A stretch of DNA of 64,000 nt from Anabaena sp. 4-3 (GCF_001597745.1 NZ_LUHJ01000067.1:145328-209327); one strand, 5' to 3'; shown: positions 26,984 through 38,500, counted from the first letter of the stretch. The notes: generated by a model not told the origin, from the letters alone. Made by a program: numbers and translations.

Positions 26984-29095
26984 ATGAATTCTCTGATTCG
27001 TTTTTTGATGTGTCCCCCTGACCACTACGATGTAGACTATGTGATTAATCCCTGGATGGAAGGGAATATTCACAAATCATCACGCGATCGCGCGGTTGAA
27101 CAGTGGCAAGGACTACACCGCACCCTGAAAGAACACGCAATTGTTGATTTAGTAACACCGGAAAAAGGTTGGCCAGACATGGTTTTCACCGCCAACGCTG
27201 GTTTAGTCTTGGGGGATAACGTTGTTCTCAGTCGCTTTTTACACAAAGAGCGTCAGGGAGAAGAACCATATTTTAAGAAATGGTTTGAAGACAACGGTTA
27301 CACAGTTTATGAATTACCCAAAGACTTACCCTTTGAAGGCGCAGGTGACGCACTCCTAGACAGAGAAGGGCGTTGGTTATGGGCTGGTTACGGTTTCCGT
27401 TCAGAATTAGATTCTCACCCATATCTCGCCAAATGGCTAGATATTGAAGTATTATCCCTGCGGTTAATCGATGAGCGTTTCTACCATTTAGATACTTGTT
27501 TTTGTCCCTTAGCAAACGGCTATTTGCTGTATTATCCAGGCGCGTTTGATTCCTATTCCAACCGCTTAATAGAAATGCGCGTAGCCGCCGAGAAGCGCAT
27601 CGCCATAGCCGAAACTGATGCTGTTAACTTTGCTTGTAATGCGGTGAATGTAGACAGCATCGTGATTATGAACAAAGCCAGCGATAGTTTAAAAGCCCGC
27701 CTGGCTGCTGTTGGTTTCCGAGTTTTAGAAACGCCACTCACCGAATTTCTCAAAGCTGGTGGTGCGGCGAAATGTCTGACTTTGCGGGTAACAGAACCAG
27801 TCAGGACAGAACTTCATGCCAACATATCAGTAGAAAGCCGTATCATTCGGATAGAAGGGCATTTACTAGACTCTGGTTTAATTAACCGTGCCTTAGATTT
27901 GATTGTCGATACTGGCGGTAGTTTCCAAGTTCTCAATTTTAACTTGGGAGAACAACGCCAAAGCACCTCCGCCGCCGAGGTGAAGGTTTCTGCACCTTCC
28001 CATGAGGTGATGGAAGAAATCATCTCTCAATTGATTGATTTAGGTGCGGTAGACTTACCACAAGATGAGCGAGATGTCAAGCTTGAGCCTGTGCTTCAGG
28101 ATGGTGTTGCCCCGGATGATTTCTATGTAAGTACGATTTACCCTACTGAAGTGCGGATTAATGGGCAGTGGGTGAAGGTACATAATCAACGGATGGATGG
28201 GGCGATCGCCATTACTCACACCCCCGATGGTTTATATGCCCGGTGTAAAATCCTACGCGACCTCAAAGTTGGTGAGCAAGTGGTCGTAGATGTGCAAGGT
28301 ATCCGTACCATTCGTAAAACTGAATCGCGGGAACAACGCAACGCCCAAGAATTCAGCTTTATGTCGGCTGGTGTTTCCAGTGAACGCCGGGTAGAATTGG
28401 TGGTGGAACAAGTGGCGTGGGAATTACGGAAAATCCGCGACGCTGGCGGTAAAGTAGTTGTCACGGCTGGCCCTGTGGTGATTCATACAGGCGGTGGCGA
28501 ACACTTGGCGCGACTAATTCGAGAAGGTTATGTACAAGCTTTGCTGGGTGGAAATGCGATCGCAGTCCACGACATCGAACAAAATATCATGGGTACATCC
28601 CTCGGCGTAGACATGAAGCGGGGTGTCGCCGTGCGTGGTGGACACCGCCATCACCTCAAGGTAATTAATAGCATTCGTCGTCATGGCAGTATTACCAAAG
28701 CTGTCGAGGCGGGGGTAATTAATAGTGGTGTGATGTATGAATGCGTCCGTAATCAAGTTCCGTTTGTGTTGGCGGGTTCGATACGGGATGATGGCCCCTT
28801 ACCTGATACGCAAATGGATTTAATTAAGGCGCAGGAGGAATACGCCCAACTTCTGGGAGGTGCGGAGATGATTTTAATGTTGTCATCGATGCTGCACTCG
28901 ATTGGGGTGGGGAATATGACCCCGGCTGGTGTGAAAATGGTGTGTGTGGATATTAACCCGGCTGTCGTGACTAAACTGAGCGATCGCGGTTCAATAGAAT
29001 CAGTGGGTGTGGTGACAGATGTGGGGTTATTCCTCAGTCTGCTAGTTCAACAGTTAGATAAGTTGACAAGCCCCTATGTATCTAAGGTAGGTTAG
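26984..29095 (+). CDS. agrE: AgrE: arginine dihydrolase / ornithine cyclodeaminase (proline-forming)
   Basis: A 703-aa bifunctional enzyme converting arginine to proline with release of ammonia. The N-terminal half (to about 280) is a guanidine-modifying-enzyme fold, with catalytic residues at the positions known from cyanobacterial arginine dihydrolase: Asn71 (FTANAG), His168 (FYHLDTC) and Cys264 (GGAAKCLTL). The C-terminal half (about 285-700) is the LOR/SDH-type domain with GTSLGVDMKRGVAVRGGHRHH and a nucleotide-binding segment near AGSIRDDGP; it forms proline from ornithine. In Anabaena this pathway uses arginine from cyanophycin. Length matches the Anabaena protein. The DUF2085 gene starts 32 bases downstream. 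Confidence 0.95.
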   Translation: MNSLIRFLMCPPDHYDVDYVINPWMEGNIHKSSRDRAVEQWQGLHRTLKEHAIVDLVTPEKGWPDMVFTANAGLVLGDNVVLSRFLHKERQGEEPYFKKWFEDNGYTVYELPKDLPFEGAGDALLDREGRWLWAGYGFRSELDSHPYLAKWLDIEVLSLRLIDERFYHLDTCFCPLANGYLLYYPGAFDSYSNRLIEMRVAAEKRIAIAETDAVNFACNAVNVDSIVIMNKASDSLKARLAAVGFRVLETPLTEFLKAGGAAKCLTLRVTEPVRTELHANISVESRIIRIEGHLLDSGLINRALDLIVDTGGSFQVLNFNLGEQRQSTSAAEVKVSAPSHEVMEEIISQLIDLGAVDLPQDERDVKLEPVLQDGVAPDDFYVSTIYPTEVRINGQWVKVHNQRMDGAIAITHTPDGLYARCKILRDLKVGEQVVVDVQGIRTIRKTESREQRNAQEFSFMSAGVSSERRVELVVEQVAWELRKIRDAGGKVVVTAGPVVIHTGGGEHLARLIREGYVQALLGGNAIAVHDIEQNIMGTSLGVDMKRGVAVRGGHRHHLKVINSIRRHGSITKAVEAGVINSGVMYECVRNQVPFVLAGSIRDDGPLPDTQMDLIKAQEEYAQLLGGAEMILMLSSMLHSIGVGNMTPAGVKMVCVDINPAVVTKLSDRGSIESVGVVTDVGLFLSLLVQQLDKLTSPYVSKVG

Positions 29096-29127
29096 TCAAC
29101 GGACTACACAAGACGCACAGAAAGGAA

Positions 29128-29637
29128 ATGGTAAGAGTAGCTTTAACAAGAGAGTTGCAGATTAACTGGGTTAGCTTCATTGCTGACTTTATGCTGGTGG
29201 GAATGGTATTCGGCCCACCTGTTGCTCCTTTTCTAGCTGCGTCTGGTGTCTGGTTACTTGGGGTTATTGCGGACATCATTTACTTTATGGGTAATCATGT
29301 ATGTCCGCAACCAGACATGGGTTTAGATTTAGCACCCCCGTTTATTATGGCTGTGTGTATGCGCTGCTATGGTACTGTCACAGGTTTGTTAATTACTCGT
29401 TTGCTGTATGCTGCGACTGGTGGTAAAGGATTTTATTGGCTGAGTCAATATGGTTGGAATGGTGCGGCGTTAGCTAGCGTGTTGATGATGGCGTATCCTG
29501 TGGAATTAGCAGCGCAAATTTTTGGTCTGTGGGATTTTAATAATTATTTAGTTACGCCTTTTGGTTTGATTACAGGTTTGGCTTGGGGTTTATTTACAAT
29601 GCCGATTTTGCATAAATCGGAAAAGAGAATGGCTTAG
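29128..29637 (+). CDS. DUF2085 membrane protein
   Basis: A 169-aa integral membrane protein with four to five hydrophobic helices. The family signature is the cysteine pair stretches GNHVCPQP and CMRCYGTVTGLL, which may bind metal or a cofactor. AAGGA precedes ATG 29128. It follows agrE by 32 bases on the same strand, so co-transcription is likely, but no functional link is known. The exact role of DUF2085 proteins is not established. Confidence 0.85.
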   Translation: MVRVALTRELQINWVSFIADFMLVGMVFGPPVAPFLAASGVWLLGVIADIIYFMGNHVCPQPDMGLDLAPPFIMAVCMRCYGTVTGLLITRLLYAATGGKGFYWLSQYGWNGAALASVLMMAYPVELAAQIFGLWDFNNYLVTPFGLITGLAWGLFTMPILHKSEKRMA

Positions 29638-29669
29638 AAAATGCCGTTTAAAAACCTTTTTTTACAAAT

Positions 29670-29697
29670 GTAGAGACGTTGTATGCAATGTCTCTAC
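29670..29697. repeat. GTAGAGACG palindrome
   Basis: A 28-base palindrome with one mismatched pair, 33 bases after the DUF2085 stop. Same family as 9716-9743. Confidence 0.85.
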
Positions 29698-29853
29698 ACA
29701 TTCTCCCATTCCAGCGCAGTTAGTAGATATATTTATGTCTTTTGATTTATTTAACACGCAAATTTTTTGTTTTTGCAGCCTAGTTTAAAGATAAGTTAAC
29801 ATGAAAATTAGGGAATTTTTCTTAAACTAATTCAATCTGATCAGGTTAAGTAA

Positions 29854-30093
29854 ATGCAAACGCTAATCAGACTCAAAATTGAAAGATTTATTGAAGATGA
29901 ACAAGAGTATTTTGTAGCTACAAGTGATGATTTACAAGGGTTAGTTGCAGAAGGTAAAACCGTACAAGAAGCTATAGAAATTGCTGAAGATGTAGCTAAG
30001 GTATTATTGGAATTAGAGAAAGAAAAAAATCAGGATTTTCATCTGCAAGATTTGCCTTCTCAATTTGAATATCCTTTAATCATGGAAGTGTGA
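29854..30093 (+). CDS. HicB-like antitoxin (second pair)
   Basis: A 79-aa protein of the HicB/DUF1902 type: IERFIEDEQEYFVATSDDLQGLVAEGKTVQEAIEIAEDVAKVL has the HicB strand-strand-helix pattern with the usual GLxAEGxTxxEA core. It ends at TGA 30093, overlapping the hicA start. It would neutralise the downstream toxin. It is not closely similar to the hicB at 8051. Confidence 0.85.
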   Translation: MQTLIRLKIERFIEDEQEYFVATSDDLQGLVAEGKTVQEAIEIAEDVAKVLLELEKEKNQDFHLQDLPSQFEYPLIMEV

Positions 30094-30314
30094 TGGGAAG
30101 ACTGGCGGGGTTTTCTTATCGAGAAGTGACTCGGAAGTTAGGAAAGTTGGGTTTTGAGTTTTACCGTGCAGCTAAAGGAGATCATGAAATTTGGTTTAAT
30201 CCAGAAACCAATCAAAAAACAACTATTCCTCATCATCGGGAGATTAAAGAGGGAACACTGCGAAGTATTTTAAAACAAGCTCAAGTTGATGTTGATATTT
30301 TTCTTGATGTTTAG
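30093..30314 (+). CDS. hicA: HicA-like toxin (second pair)
   Basis: A 73-aa HicA-family mRNA interferase: FSYREVTRKLGKLGFEFYRAAKGDHEIWFNPETN contains the catalytic His in GDHEIW, followed by PHHREIKEGTLRSILKQA. I use ATG 30093, which overlaps the antitoxin stop (TGATG); a GTG one codon upstream is possible. Translational coupling is expected. Half of a TAGTAAGGAC palindrome lies 49 bases after the stop. Confidence 0.86.
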   Translation: MGRLAGFSYREVTRKLGKLGFEFYRAAKGDHEIWFNPETNQKTTIPHHREIKEGTLRSILKQAQVDVDIFLDV

Positions 30315-30363
30315 TAACGCACCTTATGAAAACAGTTTGATGCGTTACCCTAACTGAAAAAAT

Positions 30364-30389
30364 CAGGACTAAAGTCCTGACTACAAACT
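30364..30389. repeat. TAGTAAGGAC palindrome, half copy B
   Basis: CAGGACTAAAGTCCTGACTA plus CAAACT corresponds to the right arm of the family at 26503-26560. It sits between the hicA stop and the convergent amidase stop. Confidence 0.7.
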
Positions 30390-30393
30390 TGTT

Positions 30394-32172
30394 CTACCTC
30401 ACGCTTCTAAACCACTCTGTAATACCCTCTGCTAAGGCTTTAGCTAACTTTTTCTGTTCTTGGGGATTTGTTATCCACTCAAATTCATTAGGGTTACTCA
30501 TAAAGCCTAATTCTAATAATACTGAGGGGGCAACAGCTGGACGTGTGAGTGCTAGATTATTCCAAAATACTCCGTAGGAAGGTCTACCGAGTTTTTTCAC
30601 TAGATAATTTTGCATGAACACGGCTAAATTATGCGCCTGGGGATGATACCAAAACATACCCACACCCTTAGTGTTTTCTGCGTCGCCGTTGTCTGGTAAA
30701 GCATTGTAATGAATCGAAAGAGCGATCGCAGGTTCTTGTTGATTGATAATTGCTTGACGTTCTGCCAGAGACACATCTTTATCCGTCTCTCTTGTCATCA
30801 CCACGTTGGCACCCCGCTTAACTAATTCATCCCGCAGCAACTTAGAAACAATCAAATTCACATCTTTTTCTAAATATCCAGTCGGGCCAGCCGCACCGGA
30901 TTCTTTACCACCATGACCAGGATCGAGTAAAATCTTGATACCAGATAGGGGCTTCTGCCTATTTGCCTTGATCACAGGCGCATGACGCAAGCCTAAAACC
31001 AGGGTTGTACCGTCGTATCTCAGCTTATATCCCCACTGTTGATTTTTTTTGAGGTTAAAGGTGTATTGTATTTGTCCTGGGGCTACCTGTTGCCAATCTA
31101 GGCGAGAAATTAAGGGGTTATCATCCAGGCGAATAATATCAGTTTGGGCAGTGGTGTTATGAAGTGTCAGGGTAAAATTTTGATTACCTTGCTGCACACT
31201 CACAGGTACAGGGGTTGTAAGCGGGAAAAGCATCTCGGTTGCACCGGGAAGTTTTCGAGATCCCACACTGCGAATAATTGCGCGTGGGGGAATTGCTCCC
31301 GGAAGGGTGCGGGTTTCTTTGCTATTAATCCAAGCACCATAGTCTAAACGTAACCATTCGCCTTCCCTCCCCGTGACAGTGGCTCTTGTTCCCTTGGGTA
31401 GAGGAGTCAGTCGAGAATAATCTGTAGTAGGGCCAGTGCGAGCCACACCTGCATCTGCTGTGACTTCAGCCACTGGTAACTGGGCAGGTGATAGGATGGT
31501 TATCTTACCAGTCCCTAGTTGAGTTACCGTCTGACCATTGAGTGTGAGTTGGAATTCTGGCTGTCCTAAATCTACCGCTTTTTTAATTTCTGAGGCAACA
31601 ACACCAGAAGTACAACCCTGATATTTTCCCACGTTAGACTGGGTAGTAGGTTGATTGCGCCCCGTCAACGCTGCCAAATTACTGGGTAGTTGTGCTTGTT
31701 GTGGTTGAGGGGAAAGTACCACAGTCTGAGAAGCTAGTTTTACAGAAACACTGGCGTTTGGGGGTGCAACTGCGCTAAAACAAATTAGTTCTTCTGGTAG
31801 TCTAGCAATGTCGGCGGCTGGAGTCAGAGAACCTGGCGCGAAAGCTAAACCCTGTGGAATCTCAGGCTGAGTGCTGATTCTCGTCACTTTAATCTGAAGC
31901 ACTTGATTTTGGTGACGTATTTGAAAAATATTTTCTCCCAACTTTAACGGGAAACTGGGTGCAAAATGACCAGATCGACTGCGGGTAATTGGCGTACCAT
32001 TAATGAAAACTTGTCCATTGGGTGGTGCTGTGCCAATAAAGAAGATTTTTTCCGCACTCGTCTGGTGGTTGGTTCGAGGATAAACAACTTTTAGTGATGG
32101 TGTTGCTTGTGCCAATGCTACAGAGGAGGTGATAAAGCAGCTGGAGATAACTGGAACTAAAAATTTTTTCAC
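30394..32172 (-). CDS. N-acetylmuramoyl-L-alanine amidase (AmiC type)
   Basis: A 592-aa exported peptidoglycan hydrolase. An N-terminal signal (residues 1-23, ending VALAQA) is followed by beta-rich regions, including an SH3-like segment (about 240-290, GVARTGPTTDYSRLTPL), and a C-terminal Amidase_3 domain (about 405-590). Zinc ligands and catalytic residues are visible: DPGHGG, YLEKDVNL, SIHYNA and LLELGFMSN. It cleaves the stem peptide from glycan. In filamentous cyanobacteria such amidases separate or perforate septa for cell-cell communication; this gene resembles the longer AmiC3 type, but I do not fix the name. Divergent from pyrG by 98 bases. Confidence 0.92.
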   Translation of the reverse strand: MKKFLVPVISSCFITSSVALAQATPSLKVVYPRTNHQTSAEKIFFIGTAPPNGQVFINGTPITRSRSGHFAPSFPLKLGENIFQIRHQNQVLQIKVTRISTQPEIPQGLAFAPGSLTPAADIARLPEELICFSAVAPPNASVSVKLASQTVVLSPQPQQAQLPSNLAALTGRNQPTTQSNVGKYQGCTSGVVASEIKKAVDLGQPEFQLTLNGQTVTQLGTGKITILSPAQLPVAEVTADAGVARTGPTTDYSRLTPLPKGTRATVTGREGEWLRLDYGAWINSKETRTLPGAIPPRAIIRSVGSRKLPGATEMLFPLTTPVPVSVQQGNQNFTLTLHNTTAQTDIIRLDDNPLISRLDWQQVAPGQIQYTFNLKKNQQWGYKLRYDGTTLVLGLRHAPVIKANRQKPLSGIKILLDPGHGGKESGAAGPTGYLEKDVNLIVSKLLRDELVKRGANVVMTRETDKDVSLAERQAIINQQEPAIALSIHYNALPDNGDAENTKGVGMFWYHPQAHNLAVFMQNYLVKKLGRPSYGVFWNNLALTRPAVAPSVLLELGFMSNPNEFEWITNPQEQKKLAKALAEGITEWFRSVR

Positions 32173-32216
32173 AGCAGGATCACAGAAAAATTAACTATGT
32201 GACTGTGGGACAATGA

Positions 32217-33908
<1,692 letters not shown>

Positions 33909-34075
33909 ACCATTTACCATCCCCTACAGGTATCCCAGGCAACAGCATCTACCAAATTCAAAATTAATTTTGGGAATTTTCGATCCACAAACAACAACAC
34001 TAACTTATGAAATCAGTAGATTTCGGAATATTCAGGGTAAGCATTAATCATGAACTTGGGACTTGAGGAGAGGTT

Positions 34076-34498
34076 GTGGCGTATTGGGTAAAGATTCTGT
34101 ATGAGAGGAATGAATATGTGATTAATTTTGACCGTGTGAATGCTTTTTGTTATGAAAAAAACGGGCGAGTTACCTTCTGGTTGCCTGATAGTGCCATTCC
34201 CATTGTCATTAACCCCCAAAATAATGTAGGAGATTATCAAAAGATTCTAGATTATCTAGAAAAAGTGACTGAATTTACCGCCGAAAATGCCTACTGGGTC
34301 AAAATTATCTATGATCGAAATGAATATGTAATTAATCTTAATTGTATTAGTTCCTTTTGTCATGAACCCAATGGTAGAATAACTTTTTGGTTGCCTGATG
34401 GTACAATCCCCATTGTGATTAACCCCCTCAGCAATCCAGATTCTTATGAAAAAGTGTTAAAGTACGTGCAGACAACTACCGGATATACTTTTTCTTAG
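34076..34498 (+). CDS. Small protein made of two tandem copies of one domain
   Basis: A 140-aa protein with GTG start preceded by GAGGAG. Residues 2-68 and 72-138 are copies of one unit: YWVKILYERNEYVINFDRV matches YWVKIIYDRNEYVINLNCI, and GRVTFWLPDSAIPIVINP matches GRITFWLPDGTIPIVINP. The unit looks like a small all-beta fold with one helix. I do not recognise the family. The DNA of the two halves has diverged, so the duplication is old. No signal or TM. A TAGTAAGGAC palindrome follows the stop. Confidence 0.75.
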   Translation: MAYWVKILYERNEYVINFDRVNAFCYEKNGRVTFWLPDSAIPIVINPQNNVGDYQKILDYLEKVTEFTAENAYWVKIIYDRNEYVINLNCISSFCHEPNGRITFWLPDGTIPIVINPLSNPDSYEKVLKYVQTTTGYTFS

Positions 34499-34529
34499 TT
34501 ATTAAATAGCACAGCGTAAATAATTAAAG

Positions 34530-34584
34530 GTTTGTAGTAAGGACTTTAGTCCTACAATAAGGACTGAAGTCCTTACTACGAACT
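34530..34584. repeat. TAGTAAGGAC palindrome, copy C
   Basis: GTTTGTAGTAAGGACTTTAG and AGTCCTTACTACGAACT form a near-perfect inverted repeat, 31 bases after the stop of the duplicated-domain gene. Confidence 0.85.
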
Positions 34585-34605
34585 AAATTGCCATAAGTTT
34601 ACTTA

Positions 34606-34632
34606 GTAGAGACGTGATGATTGCGTCTCTAC
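34606..34632. repeat. GTAGAGACG palindrome
   Basis: GTAGAGACGTGAT and TTGCGTCTCTAC are complementary except at the centre. It sits between repeat copy C and the stop of the nuclease-TPR gene. Confidence 0.8.
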
Positions 34633-34647
34633 AAACATAATCAGCAA

Positions 34648-36243
34648 CTAAAAATTTAAAATATCTATAGATTCTACGATTTCTAACTCAAAAATTCTAT
34701 CTTTTGCGTCTTGCAAAGCTTCTAGTTTACCCGCTTGGCGATAGATATCTGCTGCTTTTTGAAAGTCAGCGATCGCACCTGGAGTATTTTTCAGATTCGC
34801 GTAAATATTACCTCTATTATAATAGGCATCGGCATAATTAACATTAATTTTTATTGCTTGGGTGTAATCCTCAATTGCTCCCTGCTCATCGCCTAAATCA
34901 TAACGAGCATTTCCCCGGTTATAATAAGCATCAGCTAAATGAGGATTAATCTGGATTGCTTGCGTATAATCCTCAATTGCTCCTGCATAATCACCAATAT
35001 CTGCACGCGCATTCCCACGGTTTTTAAAAGCATTCGCATCATGGGGATTAAGCGGAATTACTGGCGTAAACCCTGGCTGATTTCCTAAAATATCACGAGC
35101 AATACCACGATTTTTATATGTATCTAGATATTGCGGATTAATTTTGCTTGCTTGGGTGTAGTCTTCAATTGCTCCTTGATGATCACCTAAATAATAACGT
35201 GCTTCCGCACGATGTTTATAAACAATAGCAGCATGAGGATTAAGTCTAATAGCTTGGGAATAATCATCAATTGCGGCTGCATAAGCTCCTAATTGAGCTA
35301 AAGCCAAACCTCGTTTATGGTAAGCTTTCGCATCATAAATATTAGTTTTAATTACCTGAGAATAATCATTAATTGCCGCTTCATAATTTCCTATTTGATA
35401 ATAAGCTAAACCTCGTTTATAATATAGTTCAGTATCACTTTGATTAAGTTTTACAGCTTGGTTGTAATGATTAATTGCTGCAACATATTCACCTTGAGCA
35501 AAACATTCATCACCCAGCTTAGAATAATCTAGATTTTGAGAAATCGCCAGATTATTGTTAAGTTGACTAGATAACTGATTTTGAGATAACTGAGGTGGTA
35601 ATACTGGCTGAATTATCTGTTGAGAAGGGTAATCAACTATAGAAGATTGTAACTGTTCTAAATAGCATCGTAAACCACCACCATAAAGTAATTGTTCGAT
35701 ACCAAAAGAGATTTTGCCAGTTTTTAATTTAATCATGCGAGTCGGCAGAAAACCCGCAAACAATAAATGATATGCTGATTGTGCTTCGTTAACTTCTTCT
35801 TGAATAAAAATACAAGCGACAACAGCATTTTTAGCCACAGCTTCCGCACTAATAGACCATTTGACGCGATCAATTTTACCGTGACGGGATTTAACCTCAA
35901 TCCCAATAGAAGGGTCAGCAATTAAAGTAAAATCTATTTGACCATCACCACCAAAACGCTGTTCATAATCGACTTCTGTAATTAAATCTGCTAAACGTTC
36001 CTTAATAACCTCCTCACCCAACTTACCTTTGAGATAGCTAAGAAAAACGTCACGCACTGGCGAAACCCGCTTATATTTTTCAGCCATGCGCCAGCAAAAA
36101 TCCCGGAGAGTGTTTAACCTTTCGCCGGAGATGACAGTTAACTCACTATATTGACCTTCTGTTTCGCAATGCAGAAGACGACCAGATGATATCCTGTGAA
36201 TAAAATCAGACTGTAGCGATCGCAGTAGCGTAATCCAGTCCAT
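34648..36243 (-). CDS. PD-(D/E)XK nuclease-like domain fused to TPR repeats
   Basis: A 531-aa protein. The N-terminal 190 residues contain a restriction-endonuclease-like active site, FGGDGQIDFTLIADPSIGIEVKSRHGK (Asp104, Glu116, Lys118). After a Gln/Ser-rich linker (about 200-235) there are about eight TPR units (240-515), mostly of the form AIEDYTQAIKINPHxADAYYNRGNA. One unit (residues near 380-395, NQPGFTPVIPLNPHD) is several residues short, which suggests an internal deletion that kept the frame. The nuclease part could act on DNA, with TPRs as a protein-binding platform. Single-gene unit. Function is inferred from motifs only. Confidence 0.8.
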   Translation of the reverse strand: MDWITLLRSLQSDFIHRISSGRLLHCETEGQYSELTVISGERLNTLRDFCWRMAEKYKRVSPVRDVFLSYLKGKLGEEVIKERLADLITEVDYEQRFGGDGQIDFTLIADPSIGIEVKSRHGKIDRVKWSISAEAVAKNAVVACIFIQEEVNEAQSAYHLLFAGFLPTRMIKLKTGKISFGIEQLLYGGGLRCYLEQLQSSIVDYPSQQIIQPVLPPQLSQNQLSSQLNNNLAISQNLDYSKLGDECFAQGEYVAAINHYNQAVKLNQSDTELYYKRGLAYYQIGNYEAAINDYSQVIKTNIYDAKAYHKRGLALAQLGAYAAAIDDYSQAIRLNPHAAIVYKHRAEARYYLGDHQGAIEDYTQASKINPQYLDTYKNRGIARDILGNQPGFTPVIPLNPHDANAFKNRGNARADIGDYAGAIEDYTQAIQINPHLADAYYNRGNARYDLGDEQGAIEDYTQAIKINVNYADAYYNRGNIYANLKNTPGAIADFQKAADIYRQAGKLEALQDAKDRIFELEIVESIDILNF

Positions 36244-36375
36244 CTACAATTGTGCTGGTTTTTGGATGAGAATATTTTATTAAGATTTGGGTTGAGAGTA
36301 AAGCGATTGGGAAATAGGGGTGTAAGGGTGTAGGGGTGTAGGGGGGGATGAGGGGGATGAGGGAGATGAGGAAGC

Positions 36376-36429
36376 TAATGACTAATGACTAATGACTAAT
36401 GACCAATGACTAATGACTAATGACTAATG
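36376..36429. repeat. Heptamer array TAATGAC
   Basis: About seven units of TAATGAC with one variant (CAATGAC), 38 bases before the uvrB start. GGGTGTA and GGGGATGAG runs (36310-36372) precede it. Confidence 0.92.
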
Positions 36430-36454
36430 TCTTACCATAATATAGGGTCTTTCT

Positions 36455-36469
36455 TAGTACAAATGTATG
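36455..36469 (+). promoter_or_regulatory. LexA-like box overlapping the uvrB start
   Basis: TAGTACAAATGTATG shares a 12-base core (ACAAATGTA with flanks) with the palindrome at 17937-17952 and matches the recalled cyanobacterial LexA consensus except for one base. uvrB is a classical SOS gene. The box ends within the start codon, which would need the transcription start to lie close upstream; a TAATAT at 36439 could be the -10 box. Confidence 0.45.
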
Positions 36470-38464
36470 TCAGAATTTGGTCTACAAGCTCCCTTTAGTC
36501 CCACAGGTGATCAACCGCAAGCGATCGCGCAGTTAGCTGCTAGTATTAAAGCAAATAACCGTTATCAAACCTTACTAGGTGCAACGGGAACAGGTAAGAC
36601 ATTTTCCATCGCCGCAGTTATTGAGAAAGTGGGGAAACCGACTTTAGTTTTGGCGCATAACAAAACCCTCGCCGCACAGCTTTGTAATGAGTTGCGGGAG
36701 TTCTTCCCAAAAAACGCCGTTGAGTATTTCGTCAGCTACTACGACTACTATCAACCGGAAGCGTATATTCCCGTTACCGACACCTACATTGAGAAGACAG
36801 CAGCAATTAACGATGAAATTGATATGTTGCGCCACTCAGCCACGCGATCGCTCTTTGAACGGCGTGATGTGATTGTGGTAGCATCAATTAGCTGTATCTA
36901 CGGCTTAGGAATTCCCGCAGAATACCTAAAAGCCGCAATTCCCTTACAAATTGGCATGGAAGTTAACCAGCGTCAAATTTTGCGAGCTTTGACTTCAGTC
37001 CAGTACAACCGCAACGACATGGAAATGGGAAGGGGACGTTTCCGTGTCCGGGGTGATGTCTTAGAAATCGGCCCCGCCTACGAAGATAGAATAATTCGAG
37101 TAGAATTCTTTGGCGATGAAATTGACGCAATTCGCTACATTGACCCAGTAACCGGTGAAATTCTCAAAAGTTTAGACTCTGTGAATATTTACCCAGCGCG
37201 TCACTTTGTCACCCCAGAGGAACGGTTAGAAATTGCTTGCGAAGATATCGCCGCCGAATTAAAGCAGCGCAAAGCGGAATTAGAAGCGACTGGGAAATTA
37301 GTAGAAGCGCAACGTATCGACCAACGTACCCGCTATGACCTAGAAATGTTGCGCGAGGTAGGTTATTGTAACGGCGTAGAAAATTATTCCCGTCACCTAG
37401 CAGGAAGACAAGCGGGAGAACCGCCAGAATGTTTAATTGATTATTTTCCCAAAGATTGGCTATTAGTAATAGATGAATCTCACGTTACCGTCCCGCAAAT
37501 TCGCGGGATGTATAACGGCGACCAAGCCAGGAAAAAAGTCTTAATTGAACACGGGTTTAGACTTCCCAGTGCGGCGGATAATCGTCCTTTAAAAGCGGAA
37601 GAATTTTGGCAGAAAGTCAACCAATGTATTTTTGTTTCCGCCACCCCAGGAAATTGGGAATTAGAAATTTCAGAAGACAGAATAGTTGAGCAAGTCATTA
37701 GACCGACTGGGGTAATTGACCCTGAGATTTTTGTGCGTCCGACAGAAGGACAAATTGATGATTTGTTAGGAGAAATTAAAGATAGAGTAGAGCGTCAAGA
37801 AAGGGTATTGATTACCACTTTAACTAAACGCATGGCGGAGGATTTAACAGAATATTTGCAAGACCATAGTATTCGCGTGCGGTATTTACATTCAGAAATT
37901 AATTCCATTGAGCGCATAGAGATTTTACAAGATTTGCGCGATGGTAACTTTGATGTGTTAGTGGGTGTGAATTTATTAAGAGAAGGTTTAGACTTACCAG
38001 AAGTTTCTTTAGTCGCAATATTAGATGCAGATAAAGAAGGCTTTTTACGCGCCGAACGTTCCTTAATTCAAACCATAGGTAGAGCCGCGCGTCACGTCCG
38101 GGGACAGGCGATTTTGTATGCTGATAATTTAACAGACAGCATGATTAAAGCCATTGAAGAAACAGATAGACGGCGAGGTATTCAAATGGCGTATAACCGG
38201 ATGCACGGAATAACACCGCAACCGATTGTGAAGAAATCGAGTAATGCGATTTTATCATTTTTAGATATTTCTAGAAGATTGAACGCAGCAGATTTAAAAA
38301 CAGTCGAGGAGAATATTGGCGAATTACCTTTAGAACAGATTCCCGAATTGATTACGCAACTAGAAACCCAGATGAAAGAAGCTGCGAAAAAACTAGAATT
38401 TGAAGAGGCAGCAAAATTGCGCGATCGTATCAAACAATTACGCGATAAAATCCTAGGACGCTAA
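36467..38464 (+). CDS. uvrB: Excinuclease ABC subunit B
   Basis: A 665-aa UvrB. Walker A GATGTGKT is near residue 40. The damage-binding beta-hairpin is [20 protein letters not shown], the helicase motifs include [11 protein letters not shown] and TIGRAARH, and the C-terminal UVR domain (about 625-660) is [24 protein letters not shown]. UvrB loads on damaged DNA with UvrA and positions UvrC for nucleotide excision repair. Length is normal and all motifs are intact. A possible LexA box overlaps its start. Monocistronic. Confidence 0.98.
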   Translation: MSEFGLQAPFSPTGDQPQAIAQLAASIKANNRYQTLLGATGTGKTFSIAAVIEKVGKPTLVLAHNKTLAAQLCNELREFFPKNAVEYFVSYYDYYQPEAYIPVTDTYIEKTAAINDEIDMLRHSATRSLFERRDVIVVASISCIYGLGIPAEYLKAAIPLQIGMEVNQRQILRALTSVQYNRNDMEMGRGRFRVRGDVLEIGPAYEDRIIRVEFFGDEIDAIRYIDPVTGEILKSLDSVNIYPARHFVTPEERLEIACEDIAAELKQRKAELEATGKLVEAQRIDQRTRYDLEMLREVGYCNGVENYSRHLAGRQAGEPPECLIDYFPKDWLLVIDESHVTVPQIRGMYNGDQARKKVLIEHGFRLPSAADNRPLKAEEFWQKVNQCIFVSATPGNWELEISEDRIVEQVIRPTGVIDPEIFVRPTEGQIDDLLGEIKDRVERQERVLITTLTKRMAEDLTEYLQDHSIRVRYLHSEINSIERIEILQDLRDGNFDVLVGVNLLREGLDLPEVSLVAILDADKEGFLRAERSLIQTIGRAARHVRGQAILYADNLTDSMIKAIEETDRRRGIQMAYNRMHGITPQPIVKKSSNAILSFLDISRRLNAADLKTVEENIGELPLEQIPELITQLETQMKEAAKKLEFEEAAKLRDRIKQLRDKILGR

Positions 38465-38500
38465 AGTTATATACTCAACTCAACTACCATACTTTTTAAA

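Noticed and set aside
34049..34075. Earlier ATG for the duplicated-domain protein
   Set aside because: The ATG at about 34049 is in another frame and ends after 13 codons; GAGGAG before GTG 34076 fits better.
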